Source of the DNA: Methylotenera versatilis 7
Lineage (GTDB): Bacteria > Pseudomonadota > Gammaproteobacteria > Burkholderiales > Methylophilaceae
Assembly (NCBI RefSeq): GCF_000799165.1
Contig: NZ_JUGF01000001.1
Span: forward strand, 124,001 to 188,000
Length of the DNA: 64,000 nt
Direction of reading: 5' to 3'
The notes below the pieces were generated by a model. That model did no database searches and was not told the DNA's origin. It saw nothing but the letters and a program-made list of their open reading frames with translations. This document shows positions 8,222 to 18,328 of this stretch, one piece after another. The first letter of the stretch is position 1. Each line of letters starts with the position of its first letter. A program made the translations under genes and the position numbers.

Positions 8222-10360
8222 GTGAGAATTTTAGTTGTTGAAAGTGATGAGAGCTCTAGGCAGTTATTGGAAACTGAGTTGACGGCAAAAGGTTATGCCG
8301 TAGTCAGTTTTGACAATAGTTTAAGCGCGCTGCCCTATTTACAAACGCAGGCAGTTGATCTGGTTATTTCAGATAATCCCATGCCTGAAATGGATGGGTA
8401 TGGCTTGTGTCGAGCCATTAAACAAGACCAGAACCTTAAGCATATTCCCATTGTTTTTTATACAGCGACTTATACATCAGAACAACACAAACATTTTGCA
8501 TTGTCACTTGGTGCGGCTAAATACTTGGTAAAACCCATGCTAGTGCCAGAACTAATGGATATGGTTGATGAAGTTCTACGACTCAATCAGCCAGTAGGCT
8601 CATTCAAAAGTCACGATTTAAATCATGAGGATCATCGTAAACTGGATAAACAAGGTGCAGACCTTGTACTTAGTAATTTAGATAAAAAAATCTTGGAGTT
8701 GAGTGAAGAGCGAGAAAAGCTTATCGCAAGTGAGGCGCGATTTAGAGATTTTGCGGAAGCTTCTGCAGACTGGTTTTGGGAATCCGATGAGGATTTAAAA
8801 ATAATTGCAGTAACGGGTGGACCTCAAGGGTTGAGCTTTAACAGTTTGACCGATTTGGCAGAGGCTTGCCATAGTCACAGTTCTAACGAAATGCTAAAAA
8901 CCTTGCAATCACATAAAAGCTTTGCGGATTATGTCGTGCACTGTACCGATGAAATGGGCAAGTTAGTTTATTTACGCATTTCCGGTAAGCCTGTATTTGC
9001 GAAAGATGGCAATTTTATTGGCTACCGTGGTGTTGGGCGAGATGTGAGCGAAGCGATTGCCTTAAATCGCAAAGTGGAGTTTTTAGCCTCGCATGATGAA
9101 TTAACTGGCTTACCCAACCGTAGCATGTTCAGGCAGCGATTAGAGCATGCGGTAACAAAAGCTGCGCGCGAAGGTAATCAGGTTCTACTGTTATTTTTTG
9201 ATTTAGATCATTTTAAAACCGTCAATGATACGCTCGGCCATGAAGTGGGTGACCAATTGCTAATGCTGGCAACCAAGCGTATTACAGAGCGTGTGCGCGC
9301 AACCGATGTGCTGTGTCGATTGGGCGGTGATGAGTTTGTCATGATTATGGAAGGCGCATCACCGCAGGATGGACATCGTTTGGTGCGCGATATCATTGCT
9401 GCATTTGCAACACCGTTTGAGATTCAACAACAAAAAGTACAATGCACAGTAAGTATTGGTGTGAGTGTTTATCCGGATGATACGACTGATGCGCAAACGC
9501 TTTTGGTCTATGCTGATTTAGCCATGTATCGCGCCAAACAAAATGGGCGTAATGATTTCGAGTTCTATACCAGTAATCTGAATTTTATTGCGCATCAATG
9601 GTTGGAAATGGAGCATGGTATCCGCCATGCGCTAATCGCCAGTCAGCTGTTTATTATGTACCAGCCGCAATTAGAAAATACGCACAATCAGTTAATTGGC
9701 ATTGAAGCATTAATCCGCTGGCGTCATCCTGAGCGGGGTCTGATTCCACCATTAGAATTCATTAAAATCGCAGAACAATCTTCATTGATTAATCTGATCG
9801 GTGAATGGGTGTTAGAAGCGACTTGCAAGCAATTGCGTATATGGCTAGATAAGAAATATAAAGTGCCGCGCGTATCGATGAATATTTCAGTCCGCCACTT
9901 ACGTTCAGATAGTTTAATCAAAACATTGAGTACCATCCCGGTTAAATACAATATCGCCCCGGCGATGTTGTGCATTGAAATAACTGAATATGCTTTGCTG
10001 GAAGAAGTGGATGCCGTTAAAAATAATATTCGCTTAATCAAGGATTTGGGTTTTAATATTTCGCTAGATGATTTTGGTATGGGGCATTCATCGCTTTTAT
10101 CGCTAAAACGCTGGGCCGTGGATGAAGTGAAAATAGACCGTTCATTTGTTGAGGACTTGGTCAATCGTGAAGAAGACCGTGTCATTGTTAAAGCGATTAT
10201 TGCGCTGGGCGATGCACTGGGTTTGGATCTGATAGCAGAGGGCGTAGAGAACCAGGAGCAAGCTGATATTCTCATTGCAAGTGGATGTAAAAAAGTACAA
10301 GGCTATTTTTATTCGCCACCATTAGAGCCAAAGGAAATGGAAACTTGGCTTAAAAAGTAG
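8222..10360 (+). CDS. Response regulator with PAS, GGDEF and EAL domains
   Basis: A hybrid cyclic-di-GMP enzyme of about 712 residues. A receiver domain (1-120) has its phosphoacceptor at D51. A short linker helix leads to a PAS domain (about 170-285). The GGDEF domain keeps GGDEF at 368-372 and an RxxD I-site five residues before it (RATD). The EAL domain has EAL at 495-497 plus the DDFG, KIDRSF and AEGVEN motifs. Both halves look catalytically competent, so it may make or break c-di-GMP depending on signal. The start is GTG at 8222, with GAGG five bases upstream; the GTG at 8216 overlaps this SD. No kinase gene is adjacent. Confidence 0.92.
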   Translation: MRILVVESDESSRQLLETELTAKGYAVVSFDNSLSALPYLQTQAVDLVISDNPMPEMDGYGLCRAIKQDQNLKHIPIVFYTATYTSEQHKHFALSLGAAKYLVKPMLVPELMDMVDEVLRLNQPVGSFKSHDLNHEDHRKLDKQGADLVLSNLDKKILELSEEREKLIASEARFRDFAEASADWFWESDEDLKIIAVTGGPQGLSFNSLTDLAEACHSHSSNEMLKTLQSHKSFADYVVHCTDEMGKLVYLRISGKPVFAKDGNFIGYRGVGRDVSEAIALNRKVEFLASHDELTGLPNRSMFRQRLEHAVTKAAREGNQVLLLFFDLDHFKTVNDTLGHEVGDQLLMLATKRITERVRATDVLCRLGGDEFVMIMEGASPQDGHRLVRDIIAAFATPFEIQQQKVQCTVSIGVSVYPDDTTDAQTLLVYADLAMYRAKQNGRNDFEFYTSNLNFIAHQWLEMEHGIRHALIASQLFIMYQPQLENTHNQLIGIEALIRWRHPERGLIPPLEFIKIAEQSSLINLIGEWVLEATCKQLRIWLDKKYKVPRVSMNISVRHLRSDSLIKTLSTIPVKYNIAPAMLCIEITEYALLEEVDAVKNNIRLIKDLGFNISLDDFGMGHSSLLSLKRWAVDEVKIDRSFVEDLVNREEDRVIVKAIIALGDALGLDLIAEGVENQEQADILIASGCKKVQGYFYSPPLEPKEMETWLKK

Positions 10361-10403
10361 TAATGAAATCAGTTTGAAAACTACTTTGAAAATTGATATA
10401 AAA

Positions 10404-10433
10404 AAACAGTTAAGCTTTTAGGCTTAACTGTTT
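10404..10433. terminator. Bidirectional terminator between convergent genes
   Basis: A 12-bp perfect stem, AAACAGTTAAGC paired with GCTTAACTGTTT, with a 6-nt loop. It is flanked by an A-run on the left and T-rich sequence on the right. It lies between the GGDEF-EAL gene (plus) and the rhlE-type helicase (minus), so it can serve both. Confidence 0.75.
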
Positions 10434-10457
10434 AATTTAGCTATTTTTTAAACATGG

Positions 10458-11894
10458 CTATTTTTGAATTGCTCTATTACTGAGCTTTAGCCCACCTAAT
10501 AAAGCGGCCACAGGTGCTTTGTGCAACCTGGCTTGAATCGGCGCAGTGCTGTTATTTGCCTGGTGAACTGTCGGTTCATACGGTTTATCAAACCAAGGGT
10601 CTTTTGAAGGTTTACGCGTGTGTTGGCGTGGTTTAGCATGGCGGTTAGATGCAACGGTATCGTTATCTTGTTGCGGTAAATGATCAGTTGTTCTTTTGCC
10701 ATTTGTTGCGCTGGATTGATGCGTTGTTTTCACAAGGATTTTTGGGTCAACTTGTACTTTTTCAACGCTACGTTTGATCAGCTTCTCAATATCTGCCAGA
10801 TATTTTTCTTCATCTTCACTCACTAAAGAAATGGCGATACCGCTTGCACCTGCACGGCCTGTGCGGCCAATACGATGCACATAATCTTCTGGCGCACTAG
10901 GTATTTCGTAGTTAATCACCATTGGCAAATCGGTAATATCCAAGCCGCGCGCAGCAACATCGGTTGCCACGAGTGCCGTGATTTTTCCCGCTTTAAAAGC
11001 ATCCAATGCTTCAATGCGTTCTTTTTGACTTTTATCGCCATGAATTGCATCAGCTGTGATGCCTTCTTTTTGCAAAGCACGACTTAATTTGCTAGCGGTG
11101 ATTTTAGTTTTAGTGAAAATGATGACTTGTTTGCTGTCCGATTCACTTAATAAGTGAGTCAGCAATGCTTGTTTACTATTTTGTGCAACCAAATATACTT
11201 TTTGCGTCACATTGTCGTTAGTGGCGTTACTACGAGCCACTTCAATCAGTGTTGGGTTGGTTAAAAAGTCATCGGATAATTTTTTAATTTCATTTGAAAA
11301 CGTCGCAGAGAACATCAAGTTTTGACGCTGTTTCGGCAATAAAGCCAAAATACGTTTTAAATCGGGCATAAAACCCATGTCCAACATTCTGTCCGCTTCA
11401 TCCAGCACTAAAATCTGCACTTGCGATAGGTTTAAGGTTTTTTGCTCAACGTGATCAAGCAAGCGTCCAGGCGTTGCGACTAAAACTTCTATGCCCGTTT
11501 TTAAATGCGGAATTTGCGTCTTGATATCTACGCCGCCAAAAACCACTAAACTCTTTAGTGGTGTATGTTTGGCATAAACCTTAATACTTTCTTCTACCTG
11601 AATCGCCAATTCACGCGTTGGTGTTAGCACCAGTGCGCGTATCGGGTGTTTTGCAGGAGAAGTGCTTGTACTTGCAAAAGGCAGTAGTTTTTGCAAAATA
11701 GGCAGCGCAAAAGCCGCCGTTTTGCCGGTACCTGTCTGTGCGCCAGCCATCAAATCCAAGCCTTGCAATGCCAATGGAATTGCTTTGGCTTGGATGGGTG
11801 TCGGTGTAGTGTAGCCAGTTTCGCTCACCGCTTTTAACAGCGGTGCAGCGAGACCTAGCGCATCAAACATAATGGGTTCAATCGTTGTATCCAT
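10458..11894 (-). CDS. rhlE: DEAD-box RNA helicase, RhlE type
   Basis: A 478-residue ATP-dependent RNA helicase. The core shows the Q-motif region, AQTGTGKTAAF (Walker A), PTRELA, TPGRLLDH, VLDEADRMLDMGF (DEAD), SATFS and HRIGRTGRAG. A basic, low-complexity tail (about 385-478) replaces a defined C-terminal domain, as in RhlE proteins that act in ribosome assembly and RNA decay. It starts 13 bp after the stop of the helicase gene at 11908-13731 and shares its strand, so the two form one unit. The symbol is by family; the paralogue could equally claim it. Confidence 0.88.
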   Translation of the reverse strand: MDTTIEPIMFDALGLAAPLLKAVSETGYTTPTPIQAKAIPLALQGLDLMAGAQTGTGKTAAFALPILQKLLPFASTSTSPAKHPIRALVLTPTRELAIQVEESIKVYAKHTPLKSLVVFGGVDIKTQIPHLKTGIEVLVATPGRLLDHVEQKTLNLSQVQILVLDEADRMLDMGFMPDLKRILALLPKQRQNLMFSATFSNEIKKLSDDFLTNPTLIEVARSNATNDNVTQKVYLVAQNSKQALLTHLLSESDSKQVIIFTKTKITASKLSRALQKEGITADAIHGDKSQKERIEALDAFKAGKITALVATDVAARGLDITDLPMVINYEIPSAPEDYVHRIGRTGRAGASGIAISLVSEDEEKYLADIEKLIKRSVEKVQVDPKILVKTTHQSSATNGKRTTDHLPQQDNDTVASNRHAKPRQHTRKPSKDPWFDKPYEPTVHQANNSTAPIQARLHKAPVAALLGGLKLSNRAIQK

Positions 11895-11907
11895 TTAGTT
11901 TGTTTTC

Positions 11908-13731
11908 TTATACAAAACTACGTGGGCGACGTGGTGCAGAATCACCGCCGTTACGTGCCGGACGGTCACCTGTTGGGCGTTGCGGGCGTGGATTACCGAA
12001 TTTTTCGCCAGTATTGTTTCTTGGCGCTACACCGCGTGGAGCATCACCGCGTGGCGTAGAGCGTGAACCTTCACTGCGATTTGGTCTGTCGCCAAAGCTG
12101 CCTTCTGGTTTACGTGCATAAGGTTTAGGCGCGCCTGTTCTATCGCCAGATTTACCGCCGAAACCTTTACTTAATTCGCGTGCGAATTGCATATCGGTAT
12201 CTTTGGTATAGCTACGGCTATTACCATCTACTTCGCGTGGAGTAGATGAGCGGTTGTCGTTGCTGTTAGCAAAACGGTCGCTGTTACGCGCTGGACGCTC
12301 TGAGTTAGAAAACGCAGGCTTATCACCAAAAGCAGGACGGTCGCCAAATGAGCGAGCAGGGCGTGCGCCATCATGTGTACGCTCTTTGTTGCGGTCGTTA
12401 AAGCCGCCACTGCGTGCACCATAGGATTTTTCGCCAGCTGGTTTTTCACCCATTACGCGGTCACCAAATGTGCCTCGGTTGTCGCGTGATTGATAGCCAC
12501 CACGGTCACCTGGTTTGTGTGCAGAGCGTTCGTTGCGGCCACCACGGTCGTTACCACGTCTTGCACCATCTGATTTACCAGAACCAGTGCTAAAACTGCG
12601 TTTTGGTTCGAAGCCTTCCACTACTGCTGCATCTAATTTTTGACCTGTGTACTGCTCGATTTTGCGCAATAAATGGCGATCCATATTCGATGCAAATGAA
12701 ATCGCGATACCTTTATTGTTTGCACGGCCAGTACGACCAATGCGGTGTACGTAATCTTCAGCGAATTTTGGCAGGTCGTAGTTGATTACATGGCTAATGC
12801 CTTGCACATCAATACCGCGTGCTGCAACATCAGTTGCTACTAAAACTTTTACATCACCCTGGCGTAATTTAGTCAAAGTACGGTTACGCGCACCTTGTGT
12901 CATATCGCCGTGTAAAGCAGCTGTTTTATGGCCAGCTGCATATAAGTCTTCTGCTAATACATCTGCATGGCGTTTAGTGCTGGTGAAGATAATGGCTTGG
13001 TTCACGTCTGGTGCAATCAACAAGTGCTCAAGCAGTTTGTTTTTGTGCGTCATGTCGTCTACAAAGTGTAAACGTTGCTCAATATTGGCGTGTTTTTCTT
13101 TTTGACCAGCAACTTGCAACGTGATTGGGTTGGTTAAGAACTGTTTGCCAATATGCATAATGCCATCTAATGTGGCTGAAAATAACAATGTTTGGCGCTC
13201 TTTAGGTAATGCTTCGCAAATGCGTTCTACGTCTGGCATAAAACCCATGTCCAACATGCGGTCGGCTTCGTCCAGTACTAACATTTGCAGACGGCTTAAA
13301 TCGATACGGCCGCGTTCCATATGGTCAATAAAACGGCCGGGTGTAGCGACTAGAATATCTAATGGCTGTGAAAGTAATTTGTTTTGCAATGGGTAAGGCA
13401 TACCACCCACGATACTCACGGTACGGGCACGGATGTATTTACCGTATTTACGCGCAGCTTCGTTAACTTGTGCAGCTAATTCGCGTGTTGGAGTTAATAC
13501 TAAAATACGTGGGCCACGGCTGTTAAGCGCGTGTGGTGTAGCTAATAAGTTTAATGCGGGCAATGTAAATGCCGCTGTTTTACCAGTACCTGTTTGCGCA
13601 GAAGCCATAATGTCACGGCCTTCTAAGGCTGGGGGAATCGCTTGTGCTTGTACAGCTGTTGGAGTGTCGTAACCTGCTTCAAGCACGGCACGTAAAATGG
13701 TTGGGTGTAGATTTAATGAATCAAAAGACAA
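11908..13731 (-). CDS. DEAD-box RNA helicase with long Arg/Gly-rich tail
   Basis: A second RhlE-like helicase, a paralogue of the next gene. The catalytic core fills about residues 1-370, with AQTGTGKTAAF, PTRELA, VLDEADRMLDMGF, FSATLD and HRIGRTGRAN. About 230 further residues are rich in Arg, Gly, Asn, Ser and Asp, with repeats such as FGDR and DRPAR; such tails bind RNA non-specifically. I place the start at a TTG at 13731, which has GGGA seven bases upstream and begins LSFDSLNLHP. A TTG at 13773 would add 14 residues but lacks an SD. A strong promoter at 14024-14051 implies a leader of about 290 nt. Confidence 0.88.
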   Translation of the reverse strand: MSFDSLNLHPTILRAVLEAGYDTPTAVQAQAIPPALEGRDIMASAQTGTGKTAAFTLPALNLLATPHALNSRGPRILVLTPTRELAAQVNEAARKYGKYIRARTVSIVGGMPYPLQNKLLSQPLDILVATPGRFIDHMERGRIDLSRLQMLVLDEADRMLDMGFMPDVERICEALPKERQTLLFSATLDGIMHIGKQFLTNPITLQVAGQKEKHANIEQRLHFVDDMTHKNKLLEHLLIAPDVNQAIIFTSTKRHADVLAEDLYAAGHKTAALHGDMTQGARNRTLTKLRQGDVKVLVATDVAARGIDVQGISHVINYDLPKFAEDYVHRIGRTGRANNKGIAISFASNMDRHLLRKIEQYTGQKLDAAVVEGFEPKRSFSTGSGKSDGARRGNDRGGRNERSAHKPGDRGGYQSRDNRGTFGDRVMGEKPAGEKSYGARSGGFNDRNKERTHDGARPARSFGDRPAFGDKPAFSNSERPARNSDRFANSNDNRSSTPREVDGNSRSYTKDTDMQFARELSKGFGGKSGDRTGAPKPYARKPEGSFGDRPNRSEGSRSTPRGDAPRGVAPRNNTGEKFGNPRPQRPTGDRPARNGGDSAPRRPRSFV

Positions 13732-13892
13732 AATGATGTCCCTTTCTAATAAGTACAAAAAGGGCGCAAGCAATCACATTAATGCTGAAGTTATTTGAAA
13801 ATAACTTGCCAACATAAAACGCGTAAAGCATATATTTATTAAATTAAAATGCTTTTTACCAGCGCACGGGCATAGCCGCTAACCAGTAAAAG

Positions 13893-13926
13893 ATAGATTG
13901 TGTGTAAATTAAATTTACAAATCTAT
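13893..13926 (-). other. Hairpin in the helicase leader
   Basis: ATAGATT, then TGTAAATT, pair with AATTTACA and AATCTAT, with a 3-nt bulge. They form a long, nearly continuous stem in the middle of the untranslated leader of the helicase mRNA. The stem is AU-rich, so its stability would be temperature-sensitive. Confidence 0.4.
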
Positions 13927-14023
13927 ATGATAGTTGCTTCAACATTTCACGAGCAACAATTGGGTCAGGGCAATGAGTCTAAAACTAAACTTTGTATTGC
14001 GAACTTAGCTTTAAGTTGTGCGC

Positions 14024-14051
14024 ATTATAAGCATAAATTTTACTTTGTCAA
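14024..14051 (-). promoter_or_regulatory. Consensus sigma-70 promoter for the helicase operon
   Basis: On the minus strand, TTGACA (14051-14046) and TATAAT (14029-14024) are both perfect hexamers separated by 16 bp. The start would fall near 14017. The next gene on this strand begins at 13731, leaving a leader of about 290 nt. This is the best-matching sigma-70 promoter I saw in the window. Confidence 0.8.
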
Positions 14052-14129
14052 AGGTTATTCGATTTTAATCAGCAGTTAATGGTCGTTTATGTGTTAAAAT
14101 CGCGCCCTTTCAAACCAATGGCTTCATCT

Positions 14130-15950
14130 ATGTCTACACCTAATTCTCGAAATCTGCGTAACGTCGCAATTATTGCCCACGTTGACCATGGTAAAACTAC
14201 CATGGTAGATAAACTTTTACAACAGGCTGGCACGTTTTCTTCTCATCAGCAAGTCACTGAACGTGTGATGGACAGCGGCGATATCGAAAAAGAGCGTGGC
14301 ATCACTATTCTGGCCAAAAATACAGCACTTAACTACGAAGGTACACATATTAACGTAGTGGATACGCCAGGCCATGCCGACTTCGGTGGTGAAGTCGAGC
14401 GTGTATTGGGTATGGTAGATGGTGTTGTGCTATTGGTTGATGCTGTAGAAGGTCCGATGCCGCAAACAAGATTCGTCACTAAAAAAGCGTTGGCGCTTGG
14501 TTTAAAGCCTATCGTCGTTATTAATAAAGTTGACCGTCCAGGTGCGCGTCCTGATTGGGTGATTAACCACACGTTTGACCTGTTTGCCAACCTTGGCGCT
14601 ACAGACGAACAATTGGATTTTCCTGTAGTTTACGCATCTGCATTAAACGGCTTTGCAATGTTAGATATGAAAGCACCATCTGACAATATGCGCGCGTTAT
14701 TTGAAACCATTATTAGCCATGTAGCGCCACCAGCTGGCGACAGCAACGCGCCATTGCAAATGCAAATTTCAGCATTAGATTACTCTACTTACACAGGCCG
14801 TCTTGGCGTTGGCCGTATTACTAACGGTAGAATTAAGCCTGGCCAGTCAGTTACCGTGATGAACGAAGACAAGCAAATTGCTCTTGGTAAAATCAACCAA
14901 GTATTGGGTTTCCGCGGTTTAGAGCGTGTGGCGGTAGAAGAGGCTGAAGCTGGCGATATTGTCATTATTTCTGGTTTGGATGACATTGGTATTGGCTTTA
15001 CCATTTGCGACCGTGAAAATCCAAAAGGCTTGCCGCATTTAGGCGTGGACGAGCCTACTTTGACCATGGATTTTATGGTGAACACTTCACCAATAGCTGG
15101 CACCGAAGGTAAGTTTGTGACCTCGCGTCAGATTCGTGATCGTTTAACGAAAGAGTTATTGGTTAACGTGGCATTGCGTGTTGATGAAACAGAGGACGCA
15201 GATGTGTTTCGTGTTTCAGGCCGTGGTGAGTTGCATCTGACTATTTTGCTAGAGAATATGCGCCGCGAAGGTTTTGAATTGGCGGTAGGTAAGCCAAAAG
15301 TGGTGTACCGCGAAATCAATGGTGAAAAATGTGAACCGTATGAGATTTTAACGGTTGATTTAGAAGATGAACATCAAGGTGCTGCGATGGAGGAGTTAGG
15401 CCGTCGCCGTGGTGAAATGCAAAATATGGAATCTGACGGCAATGGTCGTACACGTCTCGAATATAAAATTCCAGCACGTGGCTTAATTGGCTTTCAGGGC
15501 GAGTTTTTAACCATGACACGCGGTACAGGTTTAATGGCACATATTTTTGATGAATATGCGCCAGTTAAAGCTGATATGCCAGGTCGTCGTAATGGTGTAT
15601 TGATTTCTTCTGAGCATGGTGAAGCTGTAGCTTATGCACTGTGGAAATTACAAGATCGCGGCAAAATGTTTGCAGTTCCTGGCGATAAATTGTACGAAGG
15701 CATGATCATTGGTATTCACAGTCGTGATAACGATTTGATTGTGAACCCGATTAAAGGTAAACAGTTAACAAACGTTCGCTCATCTGGTACCGATGAAGCT
15801 GTGCGCTTGATTACACCAATTGCGTTGACTTTAGAGTCTGCCGTTGAGTTTATTGATGATGATGAGTTGGTTGAAATTACGCCAAAAACTATCCGTATTC
15901 GTAAACGCTATTTGTTAGAGCATGAGCGTAAACGTGCATCGAAAGAATAG
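14130..15950 (+). CDS. typA: Translational GTPase TypA/BipA
   Basis: A ribosome-associated GTPase of the EF-G/LepA superfamily, needed for ribosome assembly and growth at low temperature in other bacteria. It shows [18 protein letters not shown] (G1), the ERGITI G2 block, [12 protein letters not shown] (G3) and [13 protein letters not shown] (G4). EF-G-like domains and the TypA C-terminal domain follow, ending in a basic tail. The start is unclear: ATGs lie at 14079, 14118 and 14130 and none has a good SD. I use 14130 because it begins the usual [14 protein letters not shown]. It is divergent from the helicase operon, which is also often cold-linked. Confidence 0.93.
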   Translation: MSTPNSRNLRNVAIIAHVDHGKTTMVDKLLQQAGTFSSHQQVTERVMDSGDIEKERGITILAKNTALNYEGTHINVVDTPGHADFGGEVERVLGMVDGVVLLVDAVEGPMPQTRFVTKKALALGLKPIVVINKVDRPGARPDWVINHTFDLFANLGATDEQLDFPVVYASALNGFAMLDMKAPSDNMRALFETIISHVAPPAGDSNAPLQMQISALDYSTYTGRLGVGRITNGRIKPGQSVTVMNEDKQIALGKINQVLGFRGLERVAVEEAEAGDIVIISGLDDIGIGFTICDRENPKGLPHLGVDEPTLTMDFMVNTSPIAGTEGKFVTSRQIRDRLTKELLVNVALRVDETEDADVFRVSGRGELHLTILLENMRREGFELAVGKPKVVYREINGEKCEPYEILTVDLEDEHQGAAMEELGRRRGEMQNMESDGNGRTRLEYKIPARGLIGFQGEFLTMTRGTGLMAHIFDEYAPVKADMPGRRNGVLISSEHGEAVAYALWKLQDRGKMFAVPGDKLYEGMIIGIHSRDNDLIVNPIKGKQLTNVRSSGTDEAVRLITPIALTLESAVEFIDDDELVEITPKTIRIRKRYLLEHERKRASKE

Positions 15951-15971
15951 TTAAGTAACTTTAGAATCATT

Positions 15972-15999
15972 AAAAAAGCCAGCGAAAGCTGGCTTTTTT
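15972..15999. terminator. Bidirectional intrinsic terminator
   Basis: GCCAGC-GAAA-GCTGGC with A6 before and T6 after extends to a 12-bp stem capped by a GAAA tetraloop. It lies between convergent typA and the ABC-F gene. Confidence 0.92.
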
Positions 16000-16027
16000 A
16001 ATGAGCGATGAATTGTTAAAAATTAAT

Positions 16028-17623
16028 TTACTCAACACCCTGACTGGCTAAGTAATCTTCATAGTTCCCCGTAAAGTCGACAATGCCATCGGCTTTAATT
16101 TCAATAATGCGGGTGGCGATAGAGCTGACAAATTCACGATCATGGCTGACAAAAAATAGTGTGCCTTTATATTTATCCAGCGCGGTGTTTAATGCTTCAA
16201 TCGACTCCATATCCATGTGGTTGGTGGGTTCATCCATTAGCATTACATTGGTTCTGCCTAGCATTAATTTGCCATATAGCATGCGGCCTTTTTCGCCGCC
16301 GGATAAGACTTTGACGGATTTTTTAGTGTCGTCTCCGCCGAATAATAAGCGTCCCAGCATGCTACGTACCACTTGGTCGTCGTCACCTGTTTGGCGGTAA
16401 AGCGTCATCCATTCAAATAAATCTTCGCCGTTTTCAAACTCGTATTCGTGGTCTTGTGCAAAATAGCCAATGGTGGCTTTTTCTGCCCACTTCACTTCGC
16501 CATGTTTAGGATGTAAGTCCTTGGCTAAGCAGCGTAAAAAGGTGGTTTTACCGATACCATTTTCACCGATAATGGCCACTTTTTCGCCCGCTTCAAACAT
16601 GAGCTCAACATCATTAAACAAGATTTTATCAAAGCCATGGCTGAGTTTTTTAAGTTCAACAGCATTGCGATGCAGTTTATCGCGCTCATCATATTCAAAG
16701 CGAATAAACGGATATTGACGTGAAGAAGGTTTGAATTCCTCCACCTTGATTTTATCAATCTGTTTAGCGCGGCTGGTGGCTTGTTTGGCTTTAGAAGCAT
16801 TGGCAGAGAAACGGCGCACAAAATCCTGTAAATCTGCAATCTGTTGTTTAGCCTTGGCGTTGTCTTTGGCTTGCTGATTACGGGCAGCAATACTGGCTTC
16901 CATGTAATCATCGTAATTGCCTGGATACATGGCGATTTTACCGTAATCCATATCGCAAGTATGCGTACATACCTGGTTTAAAAAGTGTCTGTCATGCGAA
17001 ATAATCACCATGGTGCAATCGCGATTATTCAGCACGTTTTCTAGCCAGCGAATGGTGTTGATGTCCAGGTTGTTGGTCGGTTCATCCAGCAACAAAATAT
17101 CAGGGTTAGAAAATAGTGCTTGTACCAGTAGTACGCGCAGTTTCCAGCCGGGTGCAACCGCACTCATTGGGCCATTATGTTGCTCAATCGGAATGCCAAC
17201 ACCCAGCAATAGTTCACCGGCGCGCGCTTCGGCTGTGTAACCGTCATATTCTGCAAATACACCTTCTAATTCGGCGGCGTGCATATAGTCGTCTTCTGTC
17301 GCTTCCAGATTGGCGTAAATAGCATCACGCTCCTGCATTGCCGCCCACATTTTCTCATGTCCCATCATCACTACGTCTAGCACACGCTGGTCTTCATAAG
17401 CAAATTGGTCTTGACGCAGAAAGGCCATACGCTCATGGCTGTCAATTGAAATATTGCCGGAAGTTGGTGTTAACTCACCCGCTAATATTTTCATATAAGT
17501 GGATTTTCCGCAGCCATTGGCGCCGATTAAACCATAGCGATTACTATCGCCAAATTTGACGGAGATGTTCTCAAACAGTGGCTTTGCGCCAAATTGCATG
17601 GTGATATTGTTACTAATTAACAC
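16028..17623 (-). CDS. ybiT: ABC-F family ATPase, YbiT type
   Basis: A 531-residue soluble protein with two ABC ATPase domains and no membrane segment. Members of this family act on ribosomes, not in transport. Walker A motifs are GANGCGKST (about 35-43) and GENGIGKTT (about 355-363), each with an [10 protein letters not shown] or [10 protein letters not shown] Walker B. A charged linker (about 245-300) contains the [12 protein letters not shown] and [14 protein letters not shown] stretches. Length and sequence fit E. coli YbiT better than EttA or Uup. It follows the nitroreductase gene by 46 bp on the same strand. Confidence 0.88.
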   Translation of the reverse strand: MLISNNITMQFGAKPLFENISVKFGDSNRYGLIGANGCGKSTYMKILAGELTPTSGNISIDSHERMAFLRQDQFAYEDQRVLDVVMMGHEKMWAAMQERDAIYANLEATEDDYMHAAELEGVFAEYDGYTAEARAGELLLGVGIPIEQHNGPMSAVAPGWKLRVLLVQALFSNPDILLLDEPTNNLDINTIRWLENVLNNRDCTMVIISHDRHFLNQVCTHTCDMDYGKIAMYPGNYDDYMEASIAARNQQAKDNAKAKQQIADLQDFVRRFSANASKAKQATSRAKQIDKIKVEEFKPSSRQYPFIRFEYDERDKLHRNAVELKKLSHGFDKILFNDVELMFEAGEKVAIIGENGIGKTTFLRCLAKDLHPKHGEVKWAEKATIGYFAQDHEYEFENGEDLFEWMTLYRQTGDDDQVVRSMLGRLLFGGDDTKKSVKVLSGGEKGRMLYGKLMLGRTNVMLMDEPTNHMDMESIEALNTALDKYKGTLFFVSHDREFVSSIATRIIEIKADGIVDFTGNYEDYLASQGVE

Positions 17624-17669
17624 AGTGATACCTTAAAAATAATTGAGAATAAATAATGAAATTTTGTTT

Positions 17670-18272
17670 TTAAAATGTATTGTAAATAAGTACTTCGCTT
17701 AGTTCTAACTGACCAGCACGTTGCGCAGCGGGCTTAATGGCTTTACCCACGGTGATAAACATCACCGGTGTATGGTCGGCAGGCAGGTTAATTAATTTAG
17801 CCACTGCGTCAAAATCAAAGCCGTCCATTGGACAGGTGTCATAGCCCATTTCTTTGGCCGCCAACATAATGGTTTGCGCGGCGATACCGCATGAACGCAT
17901 CGCTTCATCACGCTGAACGCGCTCATTATTTTCATAATAATGCCCAATGGCCGGGAGCAAATGATCTTGTACCGCTTGCGGCGCATTAGCCCAATAGCGG
18001 CTTGGCTGTTTAGCCCACGCCTGTAAGTCGGCAGTTAATATGATGAGCAGGGATGCTTCTTCAATTTGTGCTTGATTCCAGCTCACTGCGCGAATTTGCT
18101 GACGTAAAACAGGGTCAGTCACCACTACAAAACGCCAATGCTGAATATTAAAAGCAGTAGGCGACAATATCGCGAGCGATAGCAATGACTCAATTTCCGC
18201 TTGTGTCATTTTGTGATTGGTATCGTAATGTTTAATCGAGCGGCGGGTTTGTATTGCTTCAATAACGTTCAA
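17670..18272 (-). CDS. Nitroreductase family oxidoreductase
   Basis: An FMN-dependent NAD(P)H oxidoreductase of the nitroreductase fold, about 200 residues. Seen are the N-terminal AIQTRRSIKHYD (the RRS/T FMN contact), LSPTAFNIQHWRFVVV, and the C-terminal GYDTCPMDGFDFDAV. The substrate cannot be told; quinones, nitroaromatics or enoyl compounds are all possible. No ATG is available. TTG codons lie at 18287 and 18272; I prefer 18272 because a GGGG sits 8-9 bases upstream, while 18287 has no SD. Confidence 0.85.
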   Translation of the reverse strand: MNVIEAIQTRRSIKHYDTNHKMTQAEIESLLSLAILSPTAFNIQHWRFVVVTDPVLRQQIRAVSWNQAQIEEASLLIILTADLQAWAKQPSRYWANAPQAVQDHLLPAIGHYYENNERVQRDEAMRSCGIAAQTIMLAAKEMGYDTCPMDGFDFDAVAKLINLPADHTPVMFITVGKAIKPAAQRAGQLELSEVLIYNTF

Positions 18273-18328
18273 AATGCTTAACCCCAAATAATCAATAATA
18301 CTTAAAAATACAATTTAAAAAGTGCTGT

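Noticed and set aside
9724-10275. 183-codon minus-strand frame opposite the EAL domain
   Set aside because: Antisense to a conserved catalytic domain; Ser/Ile-rich shadow composition.
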